Shown: piece after piece, positions 1 through 7,971 of the stretch
Layout of the letters: every line of letters begins with the position of its first letter
Numbering within the stretch: position 1 is the first letter of the stretch
Assembly: GCF_900107305.1 (NCBI RefSeq)
Contig: NZ_FNPL01000005.1
Coordinates: 62,001-126,000 of the forward strand
DNA: 64,000 nucleotides
Reading direction: 5' to 3'
DNA from: Thermoactinomyces sp. DSM 45892
GTDB lineage: Bacteria; Bacillota; Bacilli; Thermoactinomycetales; Thermoactinomycetaceae
Made by a program: the position numbers and the translations under genes
The notes under the pieces: model-generated
The model's input: only the letters and a program-made list of their open reading frames with translations
Told to the model about the DNA's origin: nothing
The model's database searches: none

Positions 1-1
1 T

Positions 2-391
2 CTGGCTTACTATGCTTCCTCGCGACTGGAAAGTCATAAAGGGATTATGCATATCCAATCAGGAATTGAGATTCAAAACTTCGAAAAGGCTGTAACCATT
101 ATTAAAGAACAGATGGAAGTAATGCGCCAGGGGCAAATTAGCGACCAAGAATTAGAGCAAACAAAAGCGACCCTTTCGAATCAGTTCCGTGAGCAACAAG
201 ATCGTGCCTATGAGATGATTCAATCACACTATCACTCTGTACTAAGTGGAACGAACCGTCCATTAGAACAGATTCTAAAAGAAATTTCACACGTATCGAA
301 AGAGGATGTGCAAAAAGTAGCACAAAAGATTCAGCTCGACACAATCTACTTCTTACGAGATCAAGGAGGAGAAGCTGATGAAAAAAATTGA
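2..391 (+). CDS. ymfF: YmfF-like M16-family protein, C-terminal part (cut by window edge)
   Basis: The reading frame is open from base 2 to the stop at 391, so the gene begins outside the window; an internal ATG at 47 is not a credible start. The visible 129 residues are helical and acidic, with no zinc-binding HxxEH motif, as expected for the C-terminal lobe of an M16 peptidase-like protein. The partner ymfH starts at 378, inside this gene, giving a 14-base overlap and implying translational coupling. In Bacillus this pair lies next to the EF-P 5-aminopentanone reductase gene ymfI and is named as EF-P modification-associated. The identification rests mainly on that gene order; the peptide alone would only suggest M16. 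Confidence 0.8.
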   Translation: MAYYASSRLESHKGIMHIQSGIEIQNFEKAVTIIKEQMEVMRQGQISDQELEQTKATLSNQFREQQDRAYEMIQSHYHSVLSGTNRPLEQILKEISHVSKEDVQKVAQKIQLDTIYFLRDQGGEADEKN

Positions 392-1691
392 ATACAAGCA
401 GCTAAAAGAGACGCTTTATCATGAGAAACTGCCAAATGGATTAGATGTATACGTGCTGCCTAAGCAGGGATTTGCTAAAACGTATGCTACCTTTACTACC
501 AAGTACGGTTCTATTGACAATACGTTTCAGGTTCCTGGAAAAGAAAAGGTACATGTACCGGATGGGATTGCACATTTCTTAGAACATAAGATGTTTGAAC
601 AGGAGTCAGGGGAAGATGTATTCCAGTCGTTTTCTAGGCAAGGTGCATCGGCAAATGCCTTTACTAGTTTTACACGTACATCGTACCTATTCTCTTGTAC
701 GGATCAAGTGGAAAACAATCTCACTACACTGTTAAATTATGTACAAAGCCCTTACTTTACAGATGAAAATGTGGAGAAGGAGAAGGGGATTATTGGCCAA
801 GAGATTCGCATGTATGATGACAATGCGGATTGGAGAGTTTACTTCGGTTTGATTGAGGCATTGTATCAAAATCACCCAGTCAAAATCGATATCGCAGGTA
901 CTGTGGAGTCCATCGCCAAAATTACCAAGGAGACTCTTTACACTTGTTATAATACCTTCTATCACCCAAGTAACATGTTGTTATTTGTCATCGGGGCGGT
1001 GGACGCGGGGCGTATTTTCCAGTTGGTAAAAGAAAATCAAGCGCAGAAAAAATTTGAGCCGCAGGGTGAGATTAAGCGCTTTTTTGATAAAGAACCTGGT
1101 GCTGTTGCAGAGAAGCGAAAGGAAATGCGTCTAAGTGTAAACGCTCCTAAGTGTTACTTCGGATTTAAGGAGGCGCCTACTGTTATAGGAGTCTCTGGGG
1201 AAGATATGTTGAAAATGGAGCTAACTACACAGTTGTTTATGGAGTCGTTAGTCGGATCATCTTCAGCGTTGTATCAAAGCCTGTATGATGAAGGGTTGAT
1301 TGATGACTCATTTGGACACGACTACTCGATCGAACAGGGTTACGGCTTTACGATGATGGGCGGGGATACAAGAAAGCCAGATGAACTTGTGGCCCGTATC
1401 GAACAACTATTTCCTCAGAAAGTAACAAAGGGAATTACTGCTGAGGAGTTTGAGTTAGTAAAGAAAAAGAAGATCGGAAGTGTTTTGCGTTCACTAAATT
1501 CAGTGGAGTGGATTGCGAACCAATTTACGAGTTATCGTTTTCATGAGTCAGATCTGTTCCAGATGATCCCAATGTTAGAATCGATTACATTAGAGGATGT
1601 CAACAATCGAATGAGAGAGCATATTGACTTTGCGAGATTTGCGGTCTCTACCGTACGTCCATTGGAACAATCGACGAAATCTACTACTTAA
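378..1691 (+). CDS. ymfH: YmfH-like M16 family zinc peptidase
   Basis: A 437-residue protein with the inverted zinc motif of M16 peptidases, HFLEH at residues 66-70, and a downstream glutamate-bearing helix (EKGIIGQEI) that normally supplies the third ligand. The second half is the usual catalytically inactive M16 lobe. It starts with ATG 8 bases after AGGAGG and overlaps ymfF. M16 proteins often work as pairs with one active and one inactive subunit, which fits YmfF plus YmfH. A clear terminator follows at 1700, before ymfI. The family link to EF-P modification is established by association; the peptide substrate is not visible from sequence. Confidence 0.88.
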   Translation: MKKIEYKQLKETLYHEKLPNGLDVYVLPKQGFAKTYATFTTKYGSIDNTFQVPGKEKVHVPDGIAHFLEHKMFEQESGEDVFQSFSRQGASANAFTSFTRTSYLFSCTDQVENNLTTLLNYVQSPYFTDENVEKEKGIIGQEIRMYDDNADWRVYFGLIEALYQNHPVKIDIAGTVESIAKITKETLYTCYNTFYHPSNMLLFVIGAVDAGRIFQLVKENQAQKKFEPQGEIKRFFDKEPGAVAEKRKEMRLSVNAPKCYFGFKEAPTVIGVSGEDMLKMELTTQLFMESLVGSSSALYQSLYDEGLIDDSFGHDYSIEQGYGFTMMGGDTRKPDELVARIEQLFPQKVTKGITAEEFELVKKKKIGSVLRSLNSVEWIANQFTSYRFHESDLFQMIPMLESITLEDVNNRMREHIDFARFAVSTVRPLEQSTKSTT

Positions 1692-1699
1692 ATAATGTG

Positions 1700-1731
1700 G
1701 TCGTGCCGCTACCTTGCAGGCACGACTTTTT
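1700..1731 (+). terminator. Rho-independent terminator after ymfH
   Basis: Perfect 8-bp stem GTCGTGCC / GGCACGAC (1700-1707 with 1719-1726), 11-base loop, then TTTTTA. The position shows that an upstream ATG at 1695 is not the start of ymfI. Confidence 0.85.
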
Positions 1732-1757
1732 ATACGAGTAGGAGTGGGGGTGACAGT

Positions 1758-2507
1758 GTGAAGTCATTAGAAGGACAGATTGTATGGATATCAGGAGCTA
1801 GTGGGGGTATTGGGAGTGCCATTGCGATTCATTTAGCTGAGTTAGGTGCTAAAGTCGCGGTTTGTTTTCAGCATTCCCTTAGTCGGGCAGAAGAGATTGT
1901 AAGAAGATGCCGAGAATCAGGGGGTCAAGCTGAGGCGTTTCGATTGGACGTAAAACAAGCAGAATCGGTGCGAAATTGTTATCAGCAAATTTGCTGGACA
2001 TTAGGAGTACCAACCACCATGATCCACGCTGCAGGTGGCACTCAGATTGGGCTACTTCAGGATGTGACCATGCAGCAGTATGATGAGTTAATGGATACGC
2101 ATGTTCGAGGAGCAGTGCAGATGATTCAATCTGCGATACCTAGTATGATTCAACAAAAACAAGGCCGTATCATTTTACTATCTTCGATTTGGGGGGAGAC
2201 GGGTGGGGCTGGTGAAGCTATCTATTCAGCCGCCAAAGGAGCCATCCAAGGATTAGCGAAGTCACTGTCCAAAGAGCTAGCTAGGTCTCATATTACGGTA
2301 AATGCAGTGGCTCCTGGAGCCATTGAGACTCCATTATTATCTGCGCAATTATCAGATGAGGAACAAGCGGAGTTAGCGGAGGCAATCCCAATGGGCCGTC
2401 TAGGAAAGCCTGAAGAGGTAGCGAGACTGATTGGTCATTTATGTGATCCTGAGAGTGGGTATATAACGGGTCAGGTTATTCATGTAAATGGTGGTTGGTA
2501 TACATAA
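1758..2507 (+). CDS. ymfI: SDR-family EF-P 5-aminopentanone reductase
   Basis: A short-chain dehydrogenase/reductase of 249 residues. The NAD(P)-binding motif SGASGGIG is at residues 12-19 and the catalytic residues are Ser142/143, Tyr156 and Lys160 (YSAAK). The usual NAG motif reads HAAG at 90-93. In Bacillus, YmfI reduces the 5-aminopentanone group on a lysine of elongation factor P to 5-aminopentanol. The GTG at 1758 is chosen because GGAG lies at the right distance and the longer ATG form would run across the ymfH terminator. Other SDRs such as FabG are similar, but the position between ymfH and ymfJ favours YmfI. EF-P itself is not in the window. Confidence 0.86.
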   Translation: MKSLEGQIVWISGASGGIGSAIAIHLAELGAKVAVCFQHSLSRAEEIVRRCRESGGQAEAFRLDVKQAESVRNCYQQICWTLGVPTTMIHAAGGTQIGLLQDVTMQQYDELMDTHVRGAVQMIQSAIPSMIQQKQGRIILLSSIWGETGGAGEAIYSAAKGAIQGLAKSLSKELARSHITVNAVAPGAIETPLLSAQLSDEEQAELAEAIPMGRLGKPEEVARLIGHLCDPESGYITGQVIHVNGGWYT

Positions 2508-2554
2508 TTTGTTTGCTGTTAGATCATATTACTCGAGTAGGGGGTGATCTAATC

Positions 2555-2809
2555 ATGTCAGTTCTTGATGATTTTCAAGAGTGGAAAGGCTTTCTATCCG
2601 AACGTGTAGGCCAAGCGAGAAGCTTAGGAATGGATGATAATTCGATTCAAGATATCGCCTACGAGTTAGGAGATTATCTAGCCAAGGATGTTCAGCCTCA
2701 AAATGAACAAGAATTGTTGCTACGTGATTTATGGAAGGTAGCGGGACCAGAAGAACAAAAAATGATGGCAGAGCTTATGGTGAAGATGGTAAGCGATGGC
2801 AAACAATAA
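2555..2809 (+). CDS. ymfJ: DUF3243 family protein (YmfJ-like)
   Basis: A small acidic 84-residue protein beginning MSVLDDFQEWKGFL, typical of the DUF3243 family. The ATG at 2555 follows GGGGGTGAT; the longer frame from 2495 overlaps the end of ymfI and has no ribosome binding site. No membrane segment or signal peptide is present. Function is unknown in the family; conservation of its place between ymfI and ymfK is the main support. It ends before a strong terminator at 2827, so ymfI-ymfJ form one transcription unit. Confidence 0.85.
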   Translation: MSVLDDFQEWKGFLSERVGQARSLGMDDNSIQDIAYELGDYLAKDVQPQNEQELLLRDLWKVAGPEEQKMMAELMVKMVSDGKQ

Positions 2810-2826
2810 TTGTATGTTTAATTAAT

Positions 2827-2867
2827 AAAACAAGTCTTTGATCGAGACTTGTTTTATTTTATTTTTT
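2827..2867 (+). terminator. Rho-independent terminator after ymfJ
   Basis: An 11-bp perfect stem AAAACAAGTCT / AGACTTGTTTT (2827-2837 with 2845-2855), a 7-base loop and a long T-rich tail. Confidence 0.88.
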
Positions 2868-2911
2868 AACGGACAATGACTTTTATGTAAGGAATTAGTC
2901 ACGAATCTTTC

Positions 2912-2940
2912 TTCGTTCCGAAACATGGATGTGCTATACT
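2912..2940 (+). promoter_or_regulatory. Putative sigma-A promoter of ymfK (extended -10)
   Basis: TATACT at 2935-2940 is preceded by TGC, an extended -10, with a weak -35 (TTCGTT, 2912-2917) at 17 bases. It sits between the ymfJ terminator and ymfK. Confidence 0.45.
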
Positions 2941-2992
2941 GAAAAAAACATTCGCTTACCGTTTTATTTTAGATGAGAGAATGAGGTGTGAA

Positions 2993-3763
2993 ATGGAAGA
3001 TCACGAATGGTATCTTGAGTATCAAATTCACAAAAATAAAAACCGTCCTGGTTTGTTAGGGGATTTGGCGTCACTACTCGGAATGCTAAAGATTAATATT
3101 GTGACGATTAACGGGGTAACCAATAATCGTCGTGGTCTGATCCTGCGCACAAGTAAACCTGAAAAAATAGAGGCTTTAAGCCAAATCCTACATCGGATGG
3201 ATCATATCCATGTAACGGCTTTGCGAAAGCCAAATGTAACCGATCGTCTTGCTGTGAGGCATGGAAAATATGTTGAACTCTCCAGCGATGATATTAAGAC
3301 ATACCGATTTATTAGAGATGAGATCGGTATTTTAGTAGATTTTCTAGCCGAACAAATGAAGAAAAAAGGGCATCAACTTATTGGAATTCGAGGAATGCCG
3401 CGTGTTGGAAAGACAGAATCAATCGTGGCATCTAGTGTATGTGCGAATAAAAGGTGGTCTTTCCTATCATCAACACTCTTACGACAAACGATTCGCACAC
3501 AATTAGCCGCGAATGAACTTACGACTGACCATGTTTACATAATAGATGGGATCGTCTCTACACGCCGTTTTTCGGAAGAGCATATTTGTTTACTTCGAGA
3601 AGTGATGGGGCTGGAGACAACCAAGGTGATTGAACACCCTGATATCTTTGTCAGAAACTCGGAGTATCGACTAGAAGATTTCAACTATATGATTGAGCTC
3701 AGAAATCATTCTGATGAGAAGATTGTTTACGATCTGATCGACGAACGTCATTCCATGTTTTAG
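2993..3763 (+). CDS. ymfK: DUF3388 protein (YmfK-like): ACT-like domain plus P-loop-like segment
   Basis: A 256-residue protein. The N-terminal 80 residues look like an ACT regulatory domain (NRPGLLGDLASLLGML followed by INIVTINGV). Around residues 130-140 there is a Walker-A-like segment, GMPRVGKT, inside a conserved central region. The family is DUF3388 and has no established function. The ATG at 2993 is preferred because GAGGTG precedes it and the protein then starts near the conserved EWYLEYQI stretch; ATG 2981 is the alternative. It is monocistronic here, with its own promoter, and is followed by ymfM as in Bacillus. Whether the P-loop binds a nucleotide is untested inference. Confidence 0.82.
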   Translation: MEDHEWYLEYQIHKNKNRPGLLGDLASLLGMLKINIVTINGVTNNRRGLILRTSKPEKIEALSQILHRMDHIHVTALRKPNVTDRLAVRHGKYVELSSDDIKTYRFIRDEIGILVDFLAEQMKKKGHQLIGIRGMPRVGKTESIVASSVCANKRWSFLSSTLLRQTIRTQLAANELTTDHVYIIDGIVSTRRFSEEHICLLREVMGLETTKVIEHPDIFVRNSEYRLEDFNYMIELRNHSDEKIVYDLIDERHSMF

Positions 3764-3830
3764 TGAGGTTTAAGAAGGTAGAGAAGCTTCCTAAAGAGAA
3801 ACCAATAATTAGCTCAGGGAGGTGACCATA

Positions 3831-4649
3831 GTGGGAGTAGGACAACAACTTAGAAACACTCGTGAATCTCTTGGCATTAGTTTAGAAGAATTAGAGGCCC
3901 ATACAAAAATTCAAAAGCAATATTTATCAGCAATTGAAAATGGTCAATTCCACCTGTTGCCAGGTTCCATATATGTAAGATCCTATATTCGTACGTATGC
4001 ACTATCTGTAGGTTTGGATCCACATAAAATATTACATCAAGTGAGGCATACACAATCTGCTGCTAAAGAAAACCCCAGACAAGCTGTCTCAGCAGTTCCT
4101 GAAAGATCACGTAATCAACGTTTACCAGGCATACCGGAGCAAAGTGTGGCGGTGGCCGATGAAAATCGCTGGCAACCAGAAAAAGAGCTTGCTACGACTC
4201 GTTCATTTGGGAATACGGTTCGCTGGGACGTAAAACGCATTGAAAATCATTTGAAAGAAGCTGAGCAAGAGCAAACTACTGCTACCGTTCCACCTAATCG
4301 CCTTGCGAGACGCCGAGAACAAGGGAGATCTGATCGGTTAAGTCAGTCGAGTAAATTACCGGTAGTTGCACCATCAGAGCGTTCTGTGCAACCTTCTTCG
4401 ACGAAACAAAGTCCACGCTCTAAGGAACTTCAGGCTTTACAAAATTTGAAAAGCTTATCACGTAACGATCGCCAAAAACGATCCGTGGAAGGGAATGAGC
4501 TTGTACCGAGCTTAGGTTCTCGTTTGAGAGAGCGCAAGGGGAAATCGAAAAAGAAATTCACGTTTTACACGAAATTTTTAATGTTTTGGGCAGCTATTCT
4601 TGCGATTGCAGCTCTCTATGTTCTATATTTGCGGATAACTAGCTCTTAG
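3831..4649 (+). CDS. RodZ/YmfM-like protein lacking an extracellular domain
   Basis: A 272-residue protein with an N-terminal helix-turn-helix of the RodZ type (residues 5-70: LRNTRESLGISLEELE, IENGQFHLLP, YVRSYIRTYA). A long, basic, probably disordered linker follows, then one membrane helix at about 245-268. The protein stops four residues after the membrane helix, so the usual extracellular RodZ C-terminal domain is missing. RodZ couples MreB to the cell-wall elongation machinery and YmfM is its Bacillus counterpart. GTG 3831 is preferred over GTG 3822 because GGGAGGTGA lies 5-6 bases upstream. Two more RodZ-like genes follow directly, so this is one of three paralogues or split modules. 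Confidence 0.75.
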   Translation: MGVGQQLRNTRESLGISLEELEAHTKIQKQYLSAIENGQFHLLPGSIYVRSYIRTYALSVGLDPHKILHQVRHTQSAAKENPRQAVSAVPERSRNQRLPGIPEQSVAVADENRWQPEKELATTRSFGNTVRWDVKRIENHLKEAEQEQTTATVPPNRLARRREQGRSDRLSQSSKLPVVAPSERSVQPSSTKQSPRSKELQALQNLKSLSRNDRQKRSVEGNELVPSLGSRLRERKGKSKKKFTFYTKFLMFWAAILAIAALYVLYLRITSS

Positions 4650-4675
4650 ATACATAAGACGTAAAGCCGTTCTAA

Positions 4676-4698
4676 CTCTTGTTAAGAGAGCTTTTTTT
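4676..4698 (+). terminator. Weak terminator-like hairpin after the first RodZ-like gene
   Basis: Short stem CTCTT / AAGAG (4676-4680 with 4684-4688), GTT loop, then AGC and seven Ts. The T-run merges with the -35 box of the next promoter. Confidence 0.4.
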
Positions 4699-4725
4699 GA
4701 CAGAGCATCTGTATTTTGATATGCT
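4697..4725 (+). promoter_or_regulatory. Sigma-A promoter of the second RodZ-like gene
   Basis: Consensus -35 TTGACA (4697-4702), 17-base spacer, -10 TATGCT (4720-4725), about 115 bases upstream of the start codon. Confidence 0.6.
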
Positions 4726-4839
4726 TGTATCAAATTTATGCGTATTTTTTGAAATAACAAACAGTCAGGTTGAAGAACAAAATAGCTTCTTGTACGATCA
4801 TGTAGCATTTGTTTGCAAACCTTTTGGGAGGTGTCTGGG

Positions 4840-6444
4840 ATGTCTGAAGAGATTGGACATTATCTTCGACAGGCCCGGGAGTCGATAGGACTGTCCCTCG
4901 ACCAATTACAAGAAAAAACAAAGATCCAAAAACCTTTTCTTATAGCGATTGAAAATGGTGACTTTGACAAACTACCGAGCCCTTTTTATGTGAGGACCTA
5001 TCTGCGTTCTTATGCCAATCAAGTCAAGGTAGAGCCTCATCATATTTTGCGTCACTATCGAAAAGAAGAGCAGGCTGTGCGGTATGGAGTACAGCAAAAT
5101 ACTGCTGTTATGCCTGCTGTGGGACAGCAAACGGGTCATTTTTCCTTGAGTCAAACGACAATCCAGAAGCCTGCAAGTTCAAATCGTATTAAAGTTCATA
5201 CAGCCCTTACGATTGCGAAGCCGAGCGCTAACACGCAAGTAAATACGCCACCGGTAATGGAGCGGATGGCTCAAACACAGAAACTACGTGCAGTGGATCA
5301 GTCCCAGAGTATGCCTACTATGACTCCACCATTTGAGCCTGGAAAAACGCAGACTATGCCGCCCTTTAATCCGGCACAAACACAGCGGCTAAAGGCAATA
5401 GAGAATTCAGGAGTAAATCGTCGACCTAGTCGTACTGTGCGCGAACAATCTATGACGATTGCGAAGGATCACAAGGATCGTTCTGAGGAAACAATCCAAA
5501 AAACTCTAACTGAGGCTCCTTCTGCGAACACACAGATAGGACTTGCGGGACAGGAAACGGTACCATTTGAGATGATAAAAGGCCAAGATCATCAGCCGGG
5601 TGCAATGAATTTATCATCTACTATGCCTGGATCTGGATCGAAAAAAATGGATTCACCTTCTCGTGTAGAAACGAGGCGCGACCCTAGGTTTGAACGTACT
5701 GCTCGATTTGACGATTCCAAATTGGACGTAAGTCGGAAATTGGAGACAGGTTTGGTTCCACTCTCCGATACGATTATGACTCGCCGTGAGAAGTTTAGTT
5801 CCCCGCGTGATGAAAAACAAGACTCGCGTTACTCACAAGATGTAGAATCTCTCAAAACATTAAGTCGTAGTGCCATGAAAACGGGTCGTAGTAAGTCTAA
5901 GTGGAAAGTGGATTTGTTCCCTGTAAATGGGTATTGGATTGCGGGAGCTATTGGACTCTTGGTACTCATTATTGGGGTGTTGATATATGTTTTTTCTGGT
6001 GGAGATGATGCCAAGAAAACGAACACTTCTAAACCAACCACTCCTGAACAAGCAGCGAAACCAGAAAGTGAAGCAAAGGAATCGACTCCTAGTACGCAGC
6101 CTGTAACGGAATCAGGTCCAGTTGAGATTGAGAAATCAGGAGCTGGAATTTATCATGTCTCGAAAGGGAACCAAGTGAAGCTCTCTTTCAAATTAAAGCA
6201 AGGTACCTCTACCAGTGGGCAGATTGTATTAAAGGATGCAGCGGGTAAAGAAATTAAACCTGCGTTCGTTTTGAGTACTAAATACCCTACAGCCCCAGAC
6301 ATTTTATATACGTTTTCTGGAGATGCGAATAAGTTAACCATTTCCATCGCCAAACCAGAAGACGTAGAGATTATGGCAAATGGAAATATATCCATTAATA
6401 AAGTGAATCCAGTTAAAGAACTTACCTTCTTAGTGAAAGAATAA
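4840..6444 (+). CDS. rodZ: Full-length RodZ-like protein with a long repetitive linker
   Basis: A 534-residue protein with the full RodZ layout. The cytoplasmic helix-turn-helix is at residues 3-68 (LRQARESIGLSLDQLQ, IENGDFDKLP, YVRTYLRSYA). A linker of nearly 290 residues follows, then a membrane helix at about 362-387 and an extracellular RodZ-type C-terminal domain at about 425-534. The linker is far longer than usual and rich in Gln, Thr, Pro and Met, with degenerate repeats: TQKLRAVDQ / TQRLKAIEN, TIAKPSANTQ / TIAKDHKD / SANTQIG, and PPFEPGKTQTMPPFNPAQTQ. ATG 4840 follows GGGAGGTG by six bases. The role in cell shape and MreB anchoring is inferred from the family. Confidence 0.83.
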   Translation: MSEEIGHYLRQARESIGLSLDQLQEKTKIQKPFLIAIENGDFDKLPSPFYVRTYLRSYANQVKVEPHHILRHYRKEEQAVRYGVQQNTAVMPAVGQQTGHFSLSQTTIQKPASSNRIKVHTALTIAKPSANTQVNTPPVMERMAQTQKLRAVDQSQSMPTMTPPFEPGKTQTMPPFNPAQTQRLKAIENSGVNRRPSRTVREQSMTIAKDHKDRSEETIQKTLTEAPSANTQIGLAGQETVPFEMIKGQDHQPGAMNLSSTMPGSGSKKMDSPSRVETRRDPRFERTARFDDSKLDVSRKLETGLVPLSDTIMTRREKFSSPRDEKQDSRYSQDVESLKTLSRSAMKTGRSKSKWKVDLFPVNGYWIAGAIGLLVLIIGVLIYVFSGGDDAKKTNTSKPTTPEQAAKPESEAKESTPSTQPVTESGPVEIEKSGAGIYHVSKGNQVKLSFKLKQGTSTSGQIVLKDAAGKEIKPAFVLSTKYPTAPDILYTFSGDANKLTISIAKPEDVEIMANGNISINKVNPVKELTFLVKE

Positions 6445-6469
6445 TAAAATTGTTAAAGAAATGTTCCTG

Positions 6470-6496
6470 AAAGAGCCTTTTAACAGGCTTTTTCTT
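6470..6496 (+). terminator. Terminator after the full-length RodZ-like gene
   Basis: Stem AAAGAGCC / GGCTTTTT (6470-6477 with 6486-6493, one G-T pair), 8-base loop, T-rich tail. Confidence 0.7.
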
Positions 6497-6557
6497 TTGT
6501 TTTTCCTAGGATATACTGACATCAGAATGGAGAGCGGATGGGAGGATATTTGCAGCT

Positions 6558-7121
6558 ATGGTAGATATGGAGCAGCAATCACAATCGCAAACAAAACCTA
6601 GTCAGTTCGTAAGCAGAAGGGAAAAATATGCTAAAAAGATAAAAATGAAACCAGCCGCTTGGTTCGCATGGTTTAGTGTAGTGCTGGTGGCTTTGGCTAT
6701 ACCTGTTGGCTTTTATGCCTTTAAGGGAAGTTCATCTAACCAAGAAGCCAAGTCTCCCCCTGTCCATACTGAAACGGAAGTGGGTAAAAGTAATCCGAGT
6801 AGACCGAGAATAGAATTGCAACCTCATTCCGGAGGAAAAGACCCTGTTGAGCCATATCGCTTAGGTAATGTAGAGAAAGTGGAGGTTTCTCTTTCAACCA
6901 AGAGCAGTGCTTCTTTTAAGGTGTATCGCGATTCATCGAAAGGTACTCTGTTAAGAGAAGGGGAACTTTCGTCAAATAATGTAGAAAAAATAGAGGATAA
7001 AAAAGAATTGTATGTATTTGTAGAAAAACCTGACCAAGTTGAATTAAAAGTAAATGGGATTCAAATTGATACATCCAATTCGAAAAGTGCTAAGTCATAT
7101 CGATTTTTCTTAGTTGAATAA
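6558..7121 (+). CDS. Membrane-anchored RodZ C-terminal-domain protein without helix-turn-helix
   Basis: A 187-residue protein with a basic cytoplasmic head of about 30 residues, a membrane helix at 33-55, a disordered stretch, and an extracellular domain from about residue 100. The domain has the same end pattern as the neighbouring RodZ: KPDQVELKVNGIQID here, KPEDVEIMANGNISI there, and both finish in a short F-L-V-[KE] strand. It lacks the helix-turn-helix, the reverse of the gene at 3831. ATG 6558 lies about 12 bases after GGAGG, a long spacing, with no better in-frame start nearby. I see a RodZ-derived module; its job, possibly partnering the other two proteins, is inference. Confidence 0.62.
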   Translation: MVDMEQQSQSQTKPSQFVSRREKYAKKIKMKPAAWFAWFSVVLVALAIPVGFYAFKGSSSNQEAKSPPVHTETEVGKSNPSRPRIELQPHSGGKDPVEPYRLGNVEKVEVSLSTKSSASFKVYRDSSKGTLLREGELSSNNVEKIEDKKELYVFVEKPDQVELKVNGIQIDTSNSKSAKSYRFFLVE

Positions 7122-7158
7122 AGATTCGTAAAAAGAAAAGCTTTTTATGGGTAAGCTT

Positions 7159-7188
7159 TTGACACCTTACTTTTGCATAGTTTATACT
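7159..7188 (+). promoter_or_regulatory. Sigma-A promoter upstream of pgsA
   Basis: TTGACA (7159-7164), 18-base spacer, TATACT (7183-7188). It implies a leader of about 170 bases before pgsA; no gene is convincing in that leader. Confidence 0.6.
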
Positions 7189-7362
7189 TACGGAAGGATT
7201 ATCTGCTATCTACTACATATTTGGAAGAATTGATCACACATGAAATATATACCTGCTTATCATTCAGTCGCAATCCTGTTCGTTTCTTCTCCCACACAAG
7301 GGATCATGGAGAGGATTTCCTCCAAGAACCAAATCAAGGGATTGTCCAGGAGGTAGATCACA

Positions 7363-7956
7363 GTGAACGTAGCCAACAAGATAACAATGGCACGTATTTT
7401 TCTTGTTCCCGTGGTCATGATCTTTTTACTTGTTCGTTTTGATCTTGGATCGATACAATTTGGTCAAGTCACGATAACAGTGAGTGAATTGATTGCGACA
7501 TTGGTATTTGTTCTAGCGGCTGTTACAGACGGTTTGGATGGATATATAGCTCGAAAGAATAAAATAGTAACCAATCTCGGGAAATTTCTTGATCCTCTAG
7601 CAGATAAACTATTAATTACAGCCGCACTCATTTCACTTGTAGAGATGAATCGCTTAGAGGCATGGATGGCTATCGTCATTATTAGTCGAGAGTTTGCTGT
7701 TACAGGATTGCGCTTGATTGGAGCAGTGGAGGGGAAAGTCATCGCTGCTAGTGCATTAGGGAAAGCGAAAACGATTATTCAGATCGTAGCTATCGTGGCA
7801 CTAATGCTAAATAATGTTCCGTTTGCTCAGTATGCTATTCCGTTTGCCTCTATAACGAAATGGCTGGCAGTGATCATTACGGTTGTATCAGGGGTCGATT
7901 ATTTCTATAAAAATAGGAAATTTGTTTCACTTACTACTTCGAACCCGAAACAGTAA
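7363..7956 (+). CDS. pgsA: CDP-diacylglycerol-glycerol-3-phosphate 3-phosphatidyltransferase
   Basis: An integral membrane enzyme of 197 residues that makes phosphatidylglycerol phosphate, the committed step of phosphatidylglycerol synthesis. The CDP-alcohol phosphotransferase signature is complete: Asp56, Asp59, Gly60, Ala63, Arg64, Gly73, Asp77 and Asp81 match D-x2-DG-x2-AR-x8-G-x3-D-x3-D. Several hydrophobic helices follow. The GTG start at 7363 has AGGAGG nine bases upstream. It is followed after 15 bases by cinA, as in Bacillus, so the two are probably cotranscribed. Confidence 0.95.
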   Translation: MNVANKITMARIFLVPVVMIFLLVRFDLGSIQFGQVTITVSELIATLVFVLAAVTDGLDGYIARKNKIVTNLGKFLDPLADKLLITAALISLVEMNRLEAWMAIVIISREFAVTGLRLIGAVEGKVIAASALGKAKTIIQIVAIVALMLNNVPFAQYAIPFASITKWLAVIITVVSGVDYFYKNRKFVSLTTSNPKQ

Positions 7957-7971
7957 AGAGGGGACTCGCTT

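Noticed and set aside
7173-7442. Plus-strand reading frame between the pgsA promoter and pgsA
   Set aside because: It overlaps the start of pgsA in another frame, lacks a ribosome binding site, and its composition is not protein-like.
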